From an uncultured Bacilli bacterium (lineage in GTDB: Bacteria; Bacillota_I; Bacilli_A; RF39; UBA660): DNA of 64,000 nucleotides. Each line of letters begins with the position of its first letter. Positions within the stretch are counted from its first letter, which is position 1. The notes below the pieces were generated by a model. It had not been told where the DNA came from, did no database searches, and saw nothing but the letters and a program-made list of their open reading frames with translations. The position numbers and the translations under genes are program-made. The stretch covers positions 1 to 64,000 of the forward strand of contig CANQFD010000006.1 of assembly GCA_947598325.1 (NCBI GenBank). The letters run 5' to 3'. Of the stretch, positions 17,104 to 26,013 are shown one piece after another.

Positions 17104-19653
17104 TTATACTTCAAAATCATCTAAAAAATCATCAATTGTCATTATTTTATCATCTATTTCCTTTAATGATACATCTTTTTTTTGAATTTCATCTAATACT
17201 TCTATATCTTCTTCATTTTCTAAATCAGATTTTGTTTTAAGTAATCTTAATTCAAATACATCTTTAATTTTCTTTTTAGAAATAGTAGAACCAGTAGAAT
17301 ATCTGTCACTAATAGAAATTTCTGTACTTTTTATAATTTTAATATCTTCGTTTTGAAGTATTCCAAGTTCCTCTTTATTTCCTATTACAAATGTTTTAAG
17401 CAGTTTATATGGATTAGTTTTAACTTCTCTAATTAGCAATAATCCACGTCTTGCTCGAGATGATTTTTCCATTTCTTCTATTTTTATTCTTTTTGCAGTC
17501 ATCTTATCTGTAAATACTAATATATATTCATCATTTGAATTAAATAAAGTTCCTGATACTACATAATCATCTTTTAAGTTTATAGATTTAACACCAGATG
17601 ATTTTATTCCAGTTACTGGTACTTCATTAGAAGAATACCAAAGTCCATAACCATTATGGGTTGAAACTAATATTTCGCTATTTTTTGAATTATTTACACT
17701 AACAACTTTATCATCATCTTTTAATTTTATACATGTAACAGCTTTTGAGTATCTTTGAAGTTTAAATTCTTTTATATTTGTCCTTTTTACCATACCATCT
17801 TTAGTAAATATGGTAACTATATCATTATTTTCAAAATTAATTACAGGAATACACTCTATTATATTTTCTTCGGATTTTAAAGATATAATATTACTAATAT
17901 GTTTCCCTAAATCCTTCCACTTTAAATCAGGAAGTTCATGAATAGGAACATATAAATAATTTCCTAAATCAGTAAATAATAATATTGTATCTAAAGTATT
18001 TAATTCATATAAACCTATCACATAATCATTTTCTTTAATATTAGTTTCTTCATTATTAGATAATGCATAGCTCTTTTTAGATACCCTTTTAACATAACCT
18101 TCTTTAGTTACTACTACAATTACATCTTCCTTTGGTATCATTGCAGTTGTATCAATTTTTATTTCTGTTACTTCATCCCTTATCTGTGTTTTTCTTTCTT
18201 TTCCATACTCTTTTTTTATCTCATTTAATTCCTTTTTCATCTGTCTAAATAATACTTTATTATCTGATAATACAGAAGTTAGAAAAGCTATTATCTTCTC
18301 TAAATTTGCTTTTTCTTCCTTTAATGAAACTATATCAGTATTAGTAAGTCTATAAAGTTTCATATCTACTATTGCAGTAGCCTGCTCTTTTGTAAATTCA
18401 AATTCTTTTACTAAATTATTAATAGCATCAAGTCTATTATTACTTCTTCTAATACAAGCTATTACTTCATCTAATATACTCATGGCTTTTAAATAACCAT
18501 CTACTATATGCATTCTAAATTTAGCATGTTCAAGATCAAATTTGCTTCTTCTTGTTATTACATCTATTTGATGTGCTATATAAGCATCAAGGATTTCAAG
18601 TATTCCTACAAGTTTTGGTCTTCTATTTACTATTGCGATCATATTAAAACTATATGATATTTGCATGTCTGTATTTTTAAGTAGATAATTTAAGATAAGT
18701 TCACTATTAGCATCTTTCTTTAAATCAATAGCAATTCTTAAATCCCCTCTTGCACTTTCATCACGAGCATCTAAAATACCATCTATTTTCTTTTCTATTC
18801 TAATATCATTTATTCTCTTTACTAAATTTGCTTTATTTACTTCGTATGGTATTTCAGTAATAATTATTTGGTGATTACCCTTTTCTTTTACTATCTCATA
18901 TTTACATTTTATATTTATTTTACCTTTACCAGTTCTATATGCTTCTTCTATATTCTTTTTACCTTCAACAATCGCCCCTGTTGGAAAATCTGGTCCTTTT
19001 ATAATATCGAATATTTCTTCAAAAGAACAGTTTGGTTTATCAATTCTCTTTATAGTAGCATCTATTACTTCAACTAAGTTATGAGGAGGAATATTTGTTG
19101 CATAACCTGTACTTATTCCTGTTGAACCATTTACTAAGAGATTAGGAAATCTACAAGGAAGTACAGTAGGTTCCATTGTAGTATCATCATAATTAGGTGC
19201 CATATTAACTGTATTTTTTTCAATATCTTTTAATAATTCATTACTAATTTTAGAAAGTCTTGCTTCTGTATAACGCATTGCTGCTGCTGAATCTCCATCC
19301 ATTGAACCATTATTTCCTTGCATATCAATGTATGGTGTCATAAGTTTCCAATCCTGGCTCATTCTAACCATCGCATCATATATACTTGAATCTCCATGTG
19401 GATGGTATTTACCCATTATATCTCCAACAGATTTTGCACTTTTTCTAGTAGGTTTATCATATGTATTTTTGCTTTCATACATTCCGTATAAAATTCTTCT
19501 TTGAACAGGTTTTAAACCATCCCTAACATCAGGAAGCGCCCTATCTTGTATTATTTCTTTTGCATATGATGCAAATCTATCACCCATTATTTCTTCTAAT
19601 GCATAATCATGTATTTTTTGTACTATTGTACTTTCTTCTTTCTTTTTAGCCAT
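17104..19653 (-). CDS. parC: DNA topoisomerase IV subunit A
   Basis: ParC is the DNA-breaking subunit of topoisomerase IV, which decatenates daughter chromosomes. The N-terminal winged-helix region has ALPDVRDGLKPVQRRILYGM and the active-site tyrosine context AAMRYTEARLSKIS near residue 125. A beta-pinwheel C-terminal domain follows, with repeats of the type GYVKRVSKKSY, DGMVKRTNIKEF and MTAKRIKIEEME. Length (849) is slightly above the Bacillus norm because of an acidic tail. It lies 17 bp after parE. GyrA was considered, but the parE partner and the absence of a GyrA-box favour ParC. Confidence 0.92.
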   Translation of the reverse strand: MAKKKEESTIVQKIHDYALEEIMGDRFASYAKEIIQDRALPDVRDGLKPVQRRILYGMYESKNTYDKPTRKSAKSVGDIMGKYHPHGDSSIYDAMVRMSQDWKLMTPYIDMQGNNGSMDGDSAAAMRYTEARLSKISNELLKDIEKNTVNMAPNYDDTTMEPTVLPCRFPNLLVNGSTGISTGYATNIPPHNLVEVIDATIKRIDKPNCSFEEIFDIIKGPDFPTGAIVEGKKNIEEAYRTGKGKINIKCKYEIVKEKGNHQIIITEIPYEVNKANLVKRINDIRIEKKIDGILDARDESARGDLRIAIDLKKDANSELILNYLLKNTDMQISYSFNMIAIVNRRPKLVGILEILDAYIAHQIDVITRRSKFDLEHAKFRMHIVDGYLKAMSILDEVIACIRRSNNRLDAINNLVKEFEFTKEQATAIVDMKLYRLTNTDIVSLKEEKANLEKIIAFLTSVLSDNKVLFRQMKKELNEIKKEYGKERKTQIRDEVTEIKIDTTAMIPKEDVIVVVTKEGYVKRVSKKSYALSNNEETNIKENDYVIGLYELNTLDTILLFTDLGNYLYVPIHELPDLKWKDLGKHISNIISLKSEENIIECIPVINFENNDIVTIFTKDGMVKRTNIKEFKLQRYSKAVTCIKLKDDDKVVSVNNSKNSEILVSTHNGYGLWYSSNEVPVTGIKSSGVKSINLKDDYVVSGTLFNSNDEYILVFTDKMTAKRIKIEEMEKSSRARRGLLLIREVKTNPYKLLKTFVIGNKEELGILQNEDIKIIKSTEISISDRYSTGSTISKKKIKDVFELRLLKTKSDLENEEDIEVLDEIQKKDVSLKEIDDKIMTIDDFLDDFEV

Positions 19654-19670
19654 ATTACTTCACCTACTTC

Positions 19671-21572
19671 CTATATCTTATAATTATCTTCCATAGAAAA
19701 TTCTACATTTTCTTCTATCCATTCTTTTCTTGGTTCTACTTGATCCCCCATTAAAACTGATACTCTTTTTTCTGCTAAAGCAGCATCTGTTAACTTAACT
19801 CTAATTAAAAGTCTATGTTCTGGATCCATTGTTGTTTCCCATAATTGATCTGCATCCATCTCTCCTAAACCTTTATATCTTTTTACTTCTTCCGCTTTTC
19901 TTCCGTTTGTATATTCTTTCAATTCATCATCATTATATGCATAAACCATTTCATTCTTACTAAATTTTATTTTATATAAAGGAGGTGTTGCTATATAAAG
20001 TTTGCCTTCTTCTATTAAAGGTTTCATAAATCTATAAAAGAATGTTATTAATAATACTTGAATATGTGACCCATCAACATCAGCATCTGTCATTATAATT
20101 ACCTTATCATAATTACAATCTTTAATATCAAAGTCAGATCCAACACCTGCGCCTATTGTATATATAAGAGTACTTATTTCTGCATTTTTATATGCATCTT
20201 CTATTTTAGCTTTTTCTGTATTAAGTACTTTCCCTCTAAGTGGTAGTATTGCTTGATATCTTCTATCTCTTCCTGTTTTAGCAGAACCTCCAGCAGAGTC
20301 ACCCTCTACTATAAATAATTCATTTTTAGATGAATCTTTTTTCTGAGCAGGAGCTAGTTTATCACTAATATTTTTTTCTTTTTTAGTACCTTTTTCTTTC
20401 CTTGCTTCGTCTCTTGCTTTTCTAGCAGCTTCCCTTGCAGCCTTTCCCTTTAATGCTTTAGAAAGTATATTTACTGCAGTTTCCTTATTTTCTTCTAAAT
20501 AAAATTGCATTTTTTCATATACTATATTTTCAACAACAGTTTTAGCAAGAGGTGTACCAAGTTTGCCTTTTGTTTGTCCTTCAAATTGAAGTAATGCTTC
20601 TGGAATTCTAAGTGATATAACCGCAGTTAATCCTTCTCTTACATCTGATCCTTCTAGATTTTTATCCTTTGCTTTTAAATAACCATTACTTTTAGCATAC
20701 TCATTAAATACTTTTGTAAGCGCAGTTTTAAAACCTACTTCATGTGACCCTCCATCAGATGTTTTAACATTATTAACAAAACTAATAATATTTTCATTAT
20801 AAGTATCTGTATATTGAAGAGCAATCTCAACTTCTATTTTTTCTTTTTCTCCTGTAAAATGCACAACATTATGAAGAGACGTCTTACCTTCGTTTATATA
20901 TTCAGCAAATGACTTAATTCCATTTTCATAATGATATTTAGCTTCCTTTTTATCTGCTTCATCAACAACTTCAACAGTTAAGCCTTTAAGAAGAAATGCA
21001 GACTCTTGCATTCTTTCACAAATAGTCGTAAAAGAGAAATTAATAGTAGAAAATATTTCATCATCTGGCATAAATCTTACAGTAGTACCCGTCTTACTAG
21101 TAGTCGCAACTTTTTTTAGATTACTATCAAGTTCTCCGCCATTTTTAAAACTAATGGTATATTCTGCACCATCTCTTTTAGATGTAACAATCATCCATTT
21201 TGATAATGCATTAACAACAGATGCTCCAACACCATGAAGACCACCTGATACTTTATAGTTTCCTTCTTCAAATTTTCCACCAGCATGAAGAACAGTATAA
21301 ATTACTTCAACAGTACTTCTTCCAGATTCATGTTTTCCAACAGGAACACCACGTCCATTATCAGATATACTAACTGAACCATCTGAATGTAAAATAATCT
21401 TTATTTCACTACCATAGCCATTCATAACTTCATCAATAGAATTATCTACTATTTCCCATACAAGATGATGTAACCCTCTTTTATCTGTTGAACCAATGTA
21501 CATACCAGGTCTTTTTCTTACAGCTTCTAAACCTTCTAGTATCTTAATCGATTTCTCATTATATTCTGCCAT
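19671..21572 (-). CDS. parE: DNA topoisomerase IV subunit B
   Basis: ParE is the ATPase subunit of topoisomerase IV. A GHKL domain shows LEAVRKRPGMYIGST, the ATP-binding EIVDNSIDE and the GRGVPVG and GGLHGVGASVVNALS boxes. The TOPRIM domain shows FIVEGDSAGGSAKTGRDR and MTDADVDGSHI. At 633 residues it is the size of ParE, and wording such as RGLHHLVWEIVDNSIDE is typical of ParE rather than GyrB. AAAGGAG precedes the ATG. The parE-parC operon is transcribed on the minus strand from a TATAAT at 21604-21609. Confidence 0.93.
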   Translation of the reverse strand: MAEYNEKSIKILEGLEAVRKRPGMYIGSTDKRGLHHLVWEIVDNSIDEVMNGYGSEIKIILHSDGSVSISDNGRGVPVGKHESGRSTVEVIYTVLHAGGKFEEGNYKVSGGLHGVGASVVNALSKWMIVTSKRDGAEYTISFKNGGELDSNLKKVATTSKTGTTVRFMPDDEIFSTINFSFTTICERMQESAFLLKGLTVEVVDEADKKEAKYHYENGIKSFAEYINEGKTSLHNVVHFTGEKEKIEVEIALQYTDTYNENIISFVNNVKTSDGGSHEVGFKTALTKVFNEYAKSNGYLKAKDKNLEGSDVREGLTAVISLRIPEALLQFEGQTKGKLGTPLAKTVVENIVYEKMQFYLEENKETAVNILSKALKGKAAREAARKARDEARKEKGTKKEKNISDKLAPAQKKDSSKNELFIVEGDSAGGSAKTGRDRRYQAILPLRGKVLNTEKAKIEDAYKNAEISTLIYTIGAGVGSDFDIKDCNYDKVIIMTDADVDGSHIQVLLITFFYRFMKPLIEEGKLYIATPPLYKIKFSKNEMVYAYNDDELKEYTNGRKAEEVKRYKGLGEMDADQLWETTMDPEHRLLIRVKLTDAALAEKRVSVLMGDQVEPRKEWIEENVEFSMEDNYKI

Positions 21573-21613
21573 TTTCTTGCTCTCCTTTACTTTCCATTAT
21601 TTGATTATAACAC

Positions 21614-21640
21614 AAAAAATCCCATAAAAACAAGGGATTT
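21614..21640 (-). terminator. Terminator upstream of parE
   Basis: On the minus strand AAATCCC-N10-GGGATTT is followed by TTT. It ends the transcript of the zinc-ribbon gene, and the parE -10 box (TATAAT) lies directly behind it. Confidence 0.75.
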
Positions 21641-21782
21641 TACGTTTTGTTGATTATAAATAACATACTAATAAGATGCTAAAATAACTAGTTCATAATT
21701 ATTTTAATATTTATTATATTTTTTATTTTATATATTCCATATATGTTGTTAATATTTTATAACATATTAAAAGATGTCGTAA

Positions 21783-22292
21783 TTATCTAATTTGATTTAA
21801 ATTTATATAACTCTTTTCACTATAAGTATAATTATATCCCTTAGATTCATACTTATCTCCGCATTTTATATATGCATCATAATCATATTCATAGTCATAG
21901 TCATCGTAATCTCTTTCTTTTTGTATAAGTACATACCCCTCACATTTATTTGTTAAATCATTATTTATTAAATTTTCTTTTACTAAATCTTCTATTATTA
22001 TGCTAGATATATTACTACTTAGATCATAATTTTTTAATGATATGTATCTTTCTGTTGCTACTTCTAATGCATCTTCAAAATCTTCATAATTATCTTCAAT
22101 TCTATCATTATGTAATATATTAAATATAATTATAATTCCCATAACAGCAACAAATAAAATTAGACATCCTATTATAATTATTATTTTATTATTTTTTGTT
22201 TTAGTTTCTGTATTATTTATTGGTTCACCGCAGTTACCACAAAATTTAGATTCTTTATTTAATTTTTTACCACATTTTGTACAATATTTCAT
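21783..22292 (-). CDS. Zinc-ribbon membrane protein with extracytoplasmic Cys-pair domain
   Basis: A 169-residue protein of unknown function. An N-terminal zinc ribbon (KYCTKCGKKLNKESKFCGNCG, residues 2-21) is followed by one membrane helix (about 35-58) and an outer domain of about 100 residues. That domain contains CEGYVLIQKE, a Tyr/Asp-rich loop, then YDAYIKCGDKYES. The same CxGYV...YxxY(I/V)KCGxxYE pattern occurs in the protein at 40963-42054. The two spaced cysteines could form a disulfide. It has its own promoter and terminators on both sides. Confidence 0.85.
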   Translation of the reverse strand: MKYCTKCGKKLNKESKFCGNCGEPINNTETKTKNNKIIIIIGCLILFVAVMGIIIIFNILHNDRIEDNYEDFEDALEVATERYISLKNYDLSSNISSIIIEDLVKENLINNDLTNKCEGYVLIQKERDYDDYDYEYDYDAYIKCGDKYESKGYNYTYSEKSYINLNQIR

Positions 22293-22316
22293 ACTTTATT
22301 CCTCCTATATAATTTT

Positions 22317-22346
22317 AGTATACATTTTATTATTATTTTATGTCAA
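22317..22346 (-). promoter_or_regulatory. Promoter of the zinc-ribbon membrane protein gene
   Basis: On the minus strand TTGACA (22346-22341), 18-bp spacer, TATACT (22322-22317), followed by AGGAGG and the ATG at 22292. Confidence 0.75.
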
Positions 22347-22351
22347 TTCAA

Positions 22352-22374
22352 AAAGTTACTTATACAGTAACTTT
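22352..22374 (-). terminator. Terminator of the CDF transporter gene
   Basis: On the minus strand AAAGTTACT-GTATA-AGTAACTTT is followed by TT. It lies 56 bp after the transporter stop. Confidence 0.75.
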
Positions 22375-22429
22375 ACATTGTACTTTTCATATATTAACTA
22401 GTTTAATGTTTTATTTATAATATAAAATA

Positions 22430-23311
22430 TTACTCACTTATACTTATTGGATTAACATGTATCATACAATGTTTTACTATAGGTAATTTTTCCTCTATTT
22501 CATCATGAAGATCCTCTGCAATTTTATGTGCATCCTTAAGTATCATATTTTGATCAACTGATATTTCAATATCAATATATATCTTATTTCCAAATTGTCT
22601 TGTTTTTATATCATCCAAGTTTTTAATATCACTTCTTTTATCAATTATTTCAATTACTTTATTTATAGTTCCCATATCACATGATTTATCAACCATTTTA
22701 TCTATAGAATCTTTAAATATATCTATTGAAATTTTAAATATAAACAAACAAATTACTACACTTGCTATTGAATCTAATACTTTAAATCCAAATCTTGACC
22801 CCAATATACCGATAAGACTTGCAATAGATGATAAAGAATCTGATCTATGGTGCCATGCATCTGCTTTAAGTGAATCTGAATTTATCTTTTTAGCAACCTT
22901 AATTGTATATTGATACATACTCTCTTTAACTAAAATTGAAATTATAGCCGCAACTAATGCTAATATACCTGGTGTTTTTACACTTTCAATATGAATTATT
23001 TTTATTATTCCAGCATACCCTATTGTTAATCCTGTAATAAAAAGCATAACTGATAATATTAATGAACAAACACATTCTAATCTTTCATGTCCATATGGAT
23101 GAGATTTATCAGCATCTTTATTTGATATTTTTATACCTATTATAACAACAAACGTACTAAGTACATCCGACAAAGAATGAATAGAATCTGATATCATTGC
23201 TTGTGAATTTGAAATAACACCTGATATAAATTTTATAATCGTTAATAAAATATTACTAATTATACTGATAAAAGAAACTTTATATGCAAGTTTTTCATGG
23301 TAGTTATCCAT
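22430..23311 (-). CDS. Cation diffusion facilitator (CDF) metal transporter
   Basis: A CDF-family exporter of divalent metals (Zn2+, Mn2+ or Fe2+), driven by proton exchange. Six membrane helices precede a cytoplasmic C-terminal domain. The metal sites show as DSIHSLSD in helix 2 and DAWHHRSDSLSS in helix 5, where HxxxD ligands are expected, and SHPYGHERLE lies between. The dimeric regulatory tail is at about 205-293. The metal cannot be told from sequence. GGAGG precedes the ATG. Confidence 0.93.
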   Translation of the reverse strand: MDNYHEKLAYKVSFISIISNILLTIIKFISGVISNSQAMISDSIHSLSDVLSTFVVIIGIKISNKDADKSHPYGHERLECVCSLILSVMLFITGLTIGYAGIIKIIHIESVKTPGILALVAAIISILVKESMYQYTIKVAKKINSDSLKADAWHHRSDSLSSIASLIGILGSRFGFKVLDSIASVVICLFIFKISIDIFKDSIDKMVDKSCDMGTINKVIEIIDKRSDIKNLDDIKTRQFGNKIYIDIEISVDQNMILKDAHKIAEDLHDEIEEKLPIVKHCMIHVNPISISE

Positions 23312-23438
23312 TTATAATTTCCTCCAATTTTTATGTAAAAGAAAACACATTTATGAAAATTTATAAATTCCCACAAAAGTGAATATATTAATTACAATCA
23401 ATATATAATATGTAGTAAAATAAATTTTGTACTACTTA

Positions 23439-25055
23439 CTAATTTAATTGCGCTAAAACAGCTGGAAGTATTTGTTTCTTTCTAGATACTAAACCATCAA
23501 CATAATATCCTTGTTTAATATTTTGAACATTATATATACCTTCAAGAACTTTTTTAGCATCTTTAGTGTAAATAACATATGAACCATTTTTAAGTATATC
23601 TGTTATTGCAATTATAGTGAACATATAATCTTCTTTAGAATTAATTTCTTCTAATTTTTCAATATATTTATCAAGTTCATTAAATATTTTCTCAATATCA
23701 AGTGTAAATACTTGTCCTATTGCAAATTTATTATCACCTACTGGGAAAGATTTAAAGTCACTTTTAATTACTTCTTCTTTAGTTAAGCCTTCAAGTGATG
23801 TTCCTGCTTTAAACATATTAGTTGCATACTCTTCATAATTAACTTCTGCGATAGATGCTAAATTTTTAACAACTTTTTTATCTAACTCAGTTGTTGTTGG
23901 ACTTTGAAGACATAATGTATCAGATAAAATTCCAGATAACATTAAACCTGCAATATCCTTAGGTATTTTAATGTTATTTTCATCATACATAAAATAAAGA
24001 ATTGTATTTGTACTTCCAACAGTCATATTTCTAAAATTAATTGGATTATTAGTATTTATATTCCCTATTTTATGATGATCAACAATTTCTAAAATATTTG
24101 CTTCATCAAGGCCAGTTACACTTTGATCTTTTTCTTGATGATCAACAAGTATTACTTCTTTATTATTCTTTTTAACTATTTCAGTTATTCTTATTAAACC
24201 TAAGCATTCTTTCTTATTATTTAAGATTGGATAGTTATTATGTTTTAATTTTTTACTCATTTCTATAAAATCATCATAATAATCATTTTCCTTAAATACC
24301 TTTGAATCATCATTTCTAACAATTGTACTAATAGAATTTGATAATCCTAGTAACTTAGATGTATGAAATGAATCATTATTAGTTCTAATAACATTAACTT
24401 TATTTTCTTTTGCAATTTTTAAATGATGATCTTTTATTTCACCATTACCTGTTACAATAAGTAACTTTATTTTTGAATTTACCGCATTTTCTATAATACT
24501 ATGTCTATCTCCTACAATTAATATATTATCTTTGTTTAGTTTTATATTATTTAAAAATGTAGTACTTCTATATGATGCAACTAAAATATTTCCCTTTATT
24601 TCATCGTCAAATTTTAATATTTCTTCTGCATTTAATACATCTAATATATTATCATATCGAGCATCTAATGAATGAATATCACCTTTTATTAATTCTTTAG
24701 CAATATCTTTAACAGTAACTATTCCAAAATACTTATTTTCATTTTCTACTATAGGAATACCTGTTATTCCTTTTTCATTTAAATATTCATATACATCTTT
24801 TATAGATGTTTCTTTATCTATAAATGTATCTTTTAAATATTCAACATCTTTTAATTGTAATTTTACATCATTTAAATATTTTGGCTCTTTAATATTAAAA
24901 TAATCTAATGCATATTTAGTTTCTTTATTTATATGACCTAAAACCCTAGGTTCAGTATCCATACCAAGTTTATTTTTTAAATATGACAAACTAATTGCCG
25001 CTGTTACTGAATCAGTATCTGGATTTTGATGCCCAAAAACATATACTTTTCCCAT
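23439..25055 (-). CDS. Manganese-dependent (family II) inorganic pyrophosphatase with CBS and DRTGG domains
   Basis: This enzyme hydrolyses pyrophosphate to phosphate. The DHH core begins GHQNPDTDSVTAAISL and continues after an insert with VDHQEKDQSV and EIVDHHKIGN, then a DHHA2 domain ends with GLVSRKKQILPAV. The insert (about residues 70-300) holds two CBS halves around a DRTGG domain, giving 538 residues. In the family, CBS domains bind AMP/ADP (inhibitory) and DRTGG is needed for diadenosine-polyphosphate activation. AGAGGAG precedes the ATG, and a TTGACA-N18-TAAAAT promoter lies at 25082-25111. Confidence 0.94.
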   Translation of the reverse strand: MGKVYVFGHQNPDTDSVTAAISLSYLKNKLGMDTEPRVLGHINKETKYALDYFNIKEPKYLNDVKLQLKDVEYLKDTFIDKETSIKDVYEYLNEKGITGIPIVENENKYFGIVTVKDIAKELIKGDIHSLDARYDNILDVLNAEEILKFDDEIKGNILVASYRSTTFLNNIKLNKDNILIVGDRHSIIENAVNSKIKLLIVTGNGEIKDHHLKIAKENKVNVIRTNNDSFHTSKLLGLSNSISTIVRNDDSKVFKENDYYDDFIEMSKKLKHNNYPILNNKKECLGLIRITEIVKKNNKEVILVDHQEKDQSVTGLDEANILEIVDHHKIGNINTNNPINFRNMTVGSTNTILYFMYDENNIKIPKDIAGLMLSGILSDTLCLQSPTTTELDKKVVKNLASIAEVNYEEYATNMFKAGTSLEGLTKEEVIKSDFKSFPVGDNKFAIGQVFTLDIEKIFNELDKYIEKLEEINSKEDYMFTIIAITDILKNGSYVIYTKDAKKVLEGIYNVQNIKQGYYVDGLVSRKKQILPAVLAQLN

Positions 25056-25081
25056 TTATATCACTCCTCTTTATCAATATT

Positions 25082-25111
25082 ATTTTATTACTTTAAACAT
25101 TATAATGTCAA
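25082..25111 (-). promoter_or_regulatory. Promoter of the CBS-pyrophosphatase gene
   Basis: On the minus strand TTGACA (25111-25106), 18-bp spacer, TAAAAT (25087-25082). It lies in the short gap after the upstream gene. Confidence 0.6.
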
Positions 25112-25119
25112 TAAATTAT

Positions 25120-25968
25120 TTAATTCTTGTACATATAAGCATATTCTTTTTTATATTCTTTGTCTATAGTATTTGGATCATCCATACTTCTTGTTTCTAA
25201 TCTTGTATATCCATCTACATTTGTTTCTTTTTTACTAGTAAATCCTTGAATTTTTCCATTTTCTTTAAGTAATGGAACAAAAATCTCATTTATTTTATTA
25301 GATATATGTCTAATCTTTTCATCATTCATAGAATCTATATTATAAGATAAATTTATAAAATTAAAAGTATTAGTATCAAAATAGTGAGATACTTCTCCAT
25401 CAGTACATATTTTAAAATCTACTGATTTATTTTTTACAATATCTTGTACTTTATTATATTTTAATAAATACTTAATATATTTTACAAGTATTTTATAACT
25501 ATAATTTTTATTATAAAAAAGTTTCGTATTCAAAATATCATATTTTGATACATGACTAAATAGTTCATCAAAAAAATATTTACTTTTATCATCTAATTTA
25601 TTCTTTATTTTATTATATATGTCCATTGAAAATACACTTTGTTTTTTACTATAATCATTAAAAAAATAATTATAATAGTCATCCATCTTATCTAGATAAA
25701 ACATTGCAAGTTTTAGATTTAAAAAATATTCGTCCAATCTATTAGAACTATAACAACATACATCTGATCCATAACAAAGTAAATCAATAACTTCGTCACC
25801 AGAATTATATTTTGTCAAAGATATTTTTCTTTCATTAAGTCTATATTTTTTTAGAAATTTAAGAGACCTATCTGTAAATAATTTTATAGGTCTATACTCT
25901 TTAGAATTTACTTTTTTTAAATTTATAATATTAATTGCTGCTTCTACATCTTTTTCAACTTGTATCAT
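25120..25968 (-). CDS. DUF3419-like protein, degenerate paralogue of the 36-kb methyltransferase
   Basis: No clear function. The protein aligns in outline with the 356-residue protein at 36104-37174: an SGDxxxDxxxxGxDVCCYSSNRLDEYFLNLKLA stretch corresponds to that protein's SGDHQLEAILNG...CFDIN...ELKFAAI, and a later segment (FNFINLSYNID...LKENGKIQGF) matches its YDLINLTNIY...LNKDGKM. In DUF3419 methyltransferases this region binds SAM; here the acidic residue of motif I is replaced (CCYSSN), so activity is doubtful. The start is ATG 25968 after GGGGAG; the track ATG lies before that site. The Shine-Dalgarno sits in a perfect 10-bp hairpin. Confidence 0.7.
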   Translation of the reverse strand: MIQVEKDVEAAINIINLKKVNSKEYRPIKLFTDRSLKFLKKYRLNERKISLTKYNSGDEVIDLLCYGSDVCCYSSNRLDEYFLNLKLAMFYLDKMDDYYNYFFNDYSKKQSVFSMDIYNKIKNKLDDKSKYFFDELFSHVSKYDILNTKLFYNKNYSYKILVKYIKYLLKYNKVQDIVKNKSVDFKICTDGEVSHYFDTNTFNFINLSYNIDSMNDEKIRHISNKINEIFVPLLKENGKIQGFTSKKETNVDGYTRLETRSMDDPNTIDKEYKKEYAYMYKN

Positions 25969-25973
25969 AAAAT

Positions 25974-25998
25974 ATCTCCCCTTCATGGGAAGATATTA
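25974..25998 (-). promoter_or_regulatory. Hairpin enclosing the Shine-Dalgarno of the DUF3419-like gene
   Basis: On the minus strand ATATCTTCCC-ATGAA-GGGGAGATAT pairs over 10 bp (one G-U). The 3' arm contains the GGGGAG ribosome-binding site, six to seven bases before the ATG at 25968. A TATAAT overlaps the 5' side, so the palindrome could act as DNA operator, RNA switch, or terminator of the upstream gene. Confidence 0.55.
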
Positions 25999-26013
25999 TA
26001 ACACAAAAATTTT

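Noticed and set aside
17104-21572. gyrA-gyrB operon
   Set aside because: Motif wording of the B subunit and the B-A gene pairing fit parE-parC better; no GyrA box is visible in the C-terminal domain.
23439-25055. DHH protein as nanoRNase/c-di-AMP phosphodiesterase
   Set aside because: N-terminal GHQNPDTDS, DHHA2 and the CBS/DRTGG insert identify a family II pyrophosphatase.
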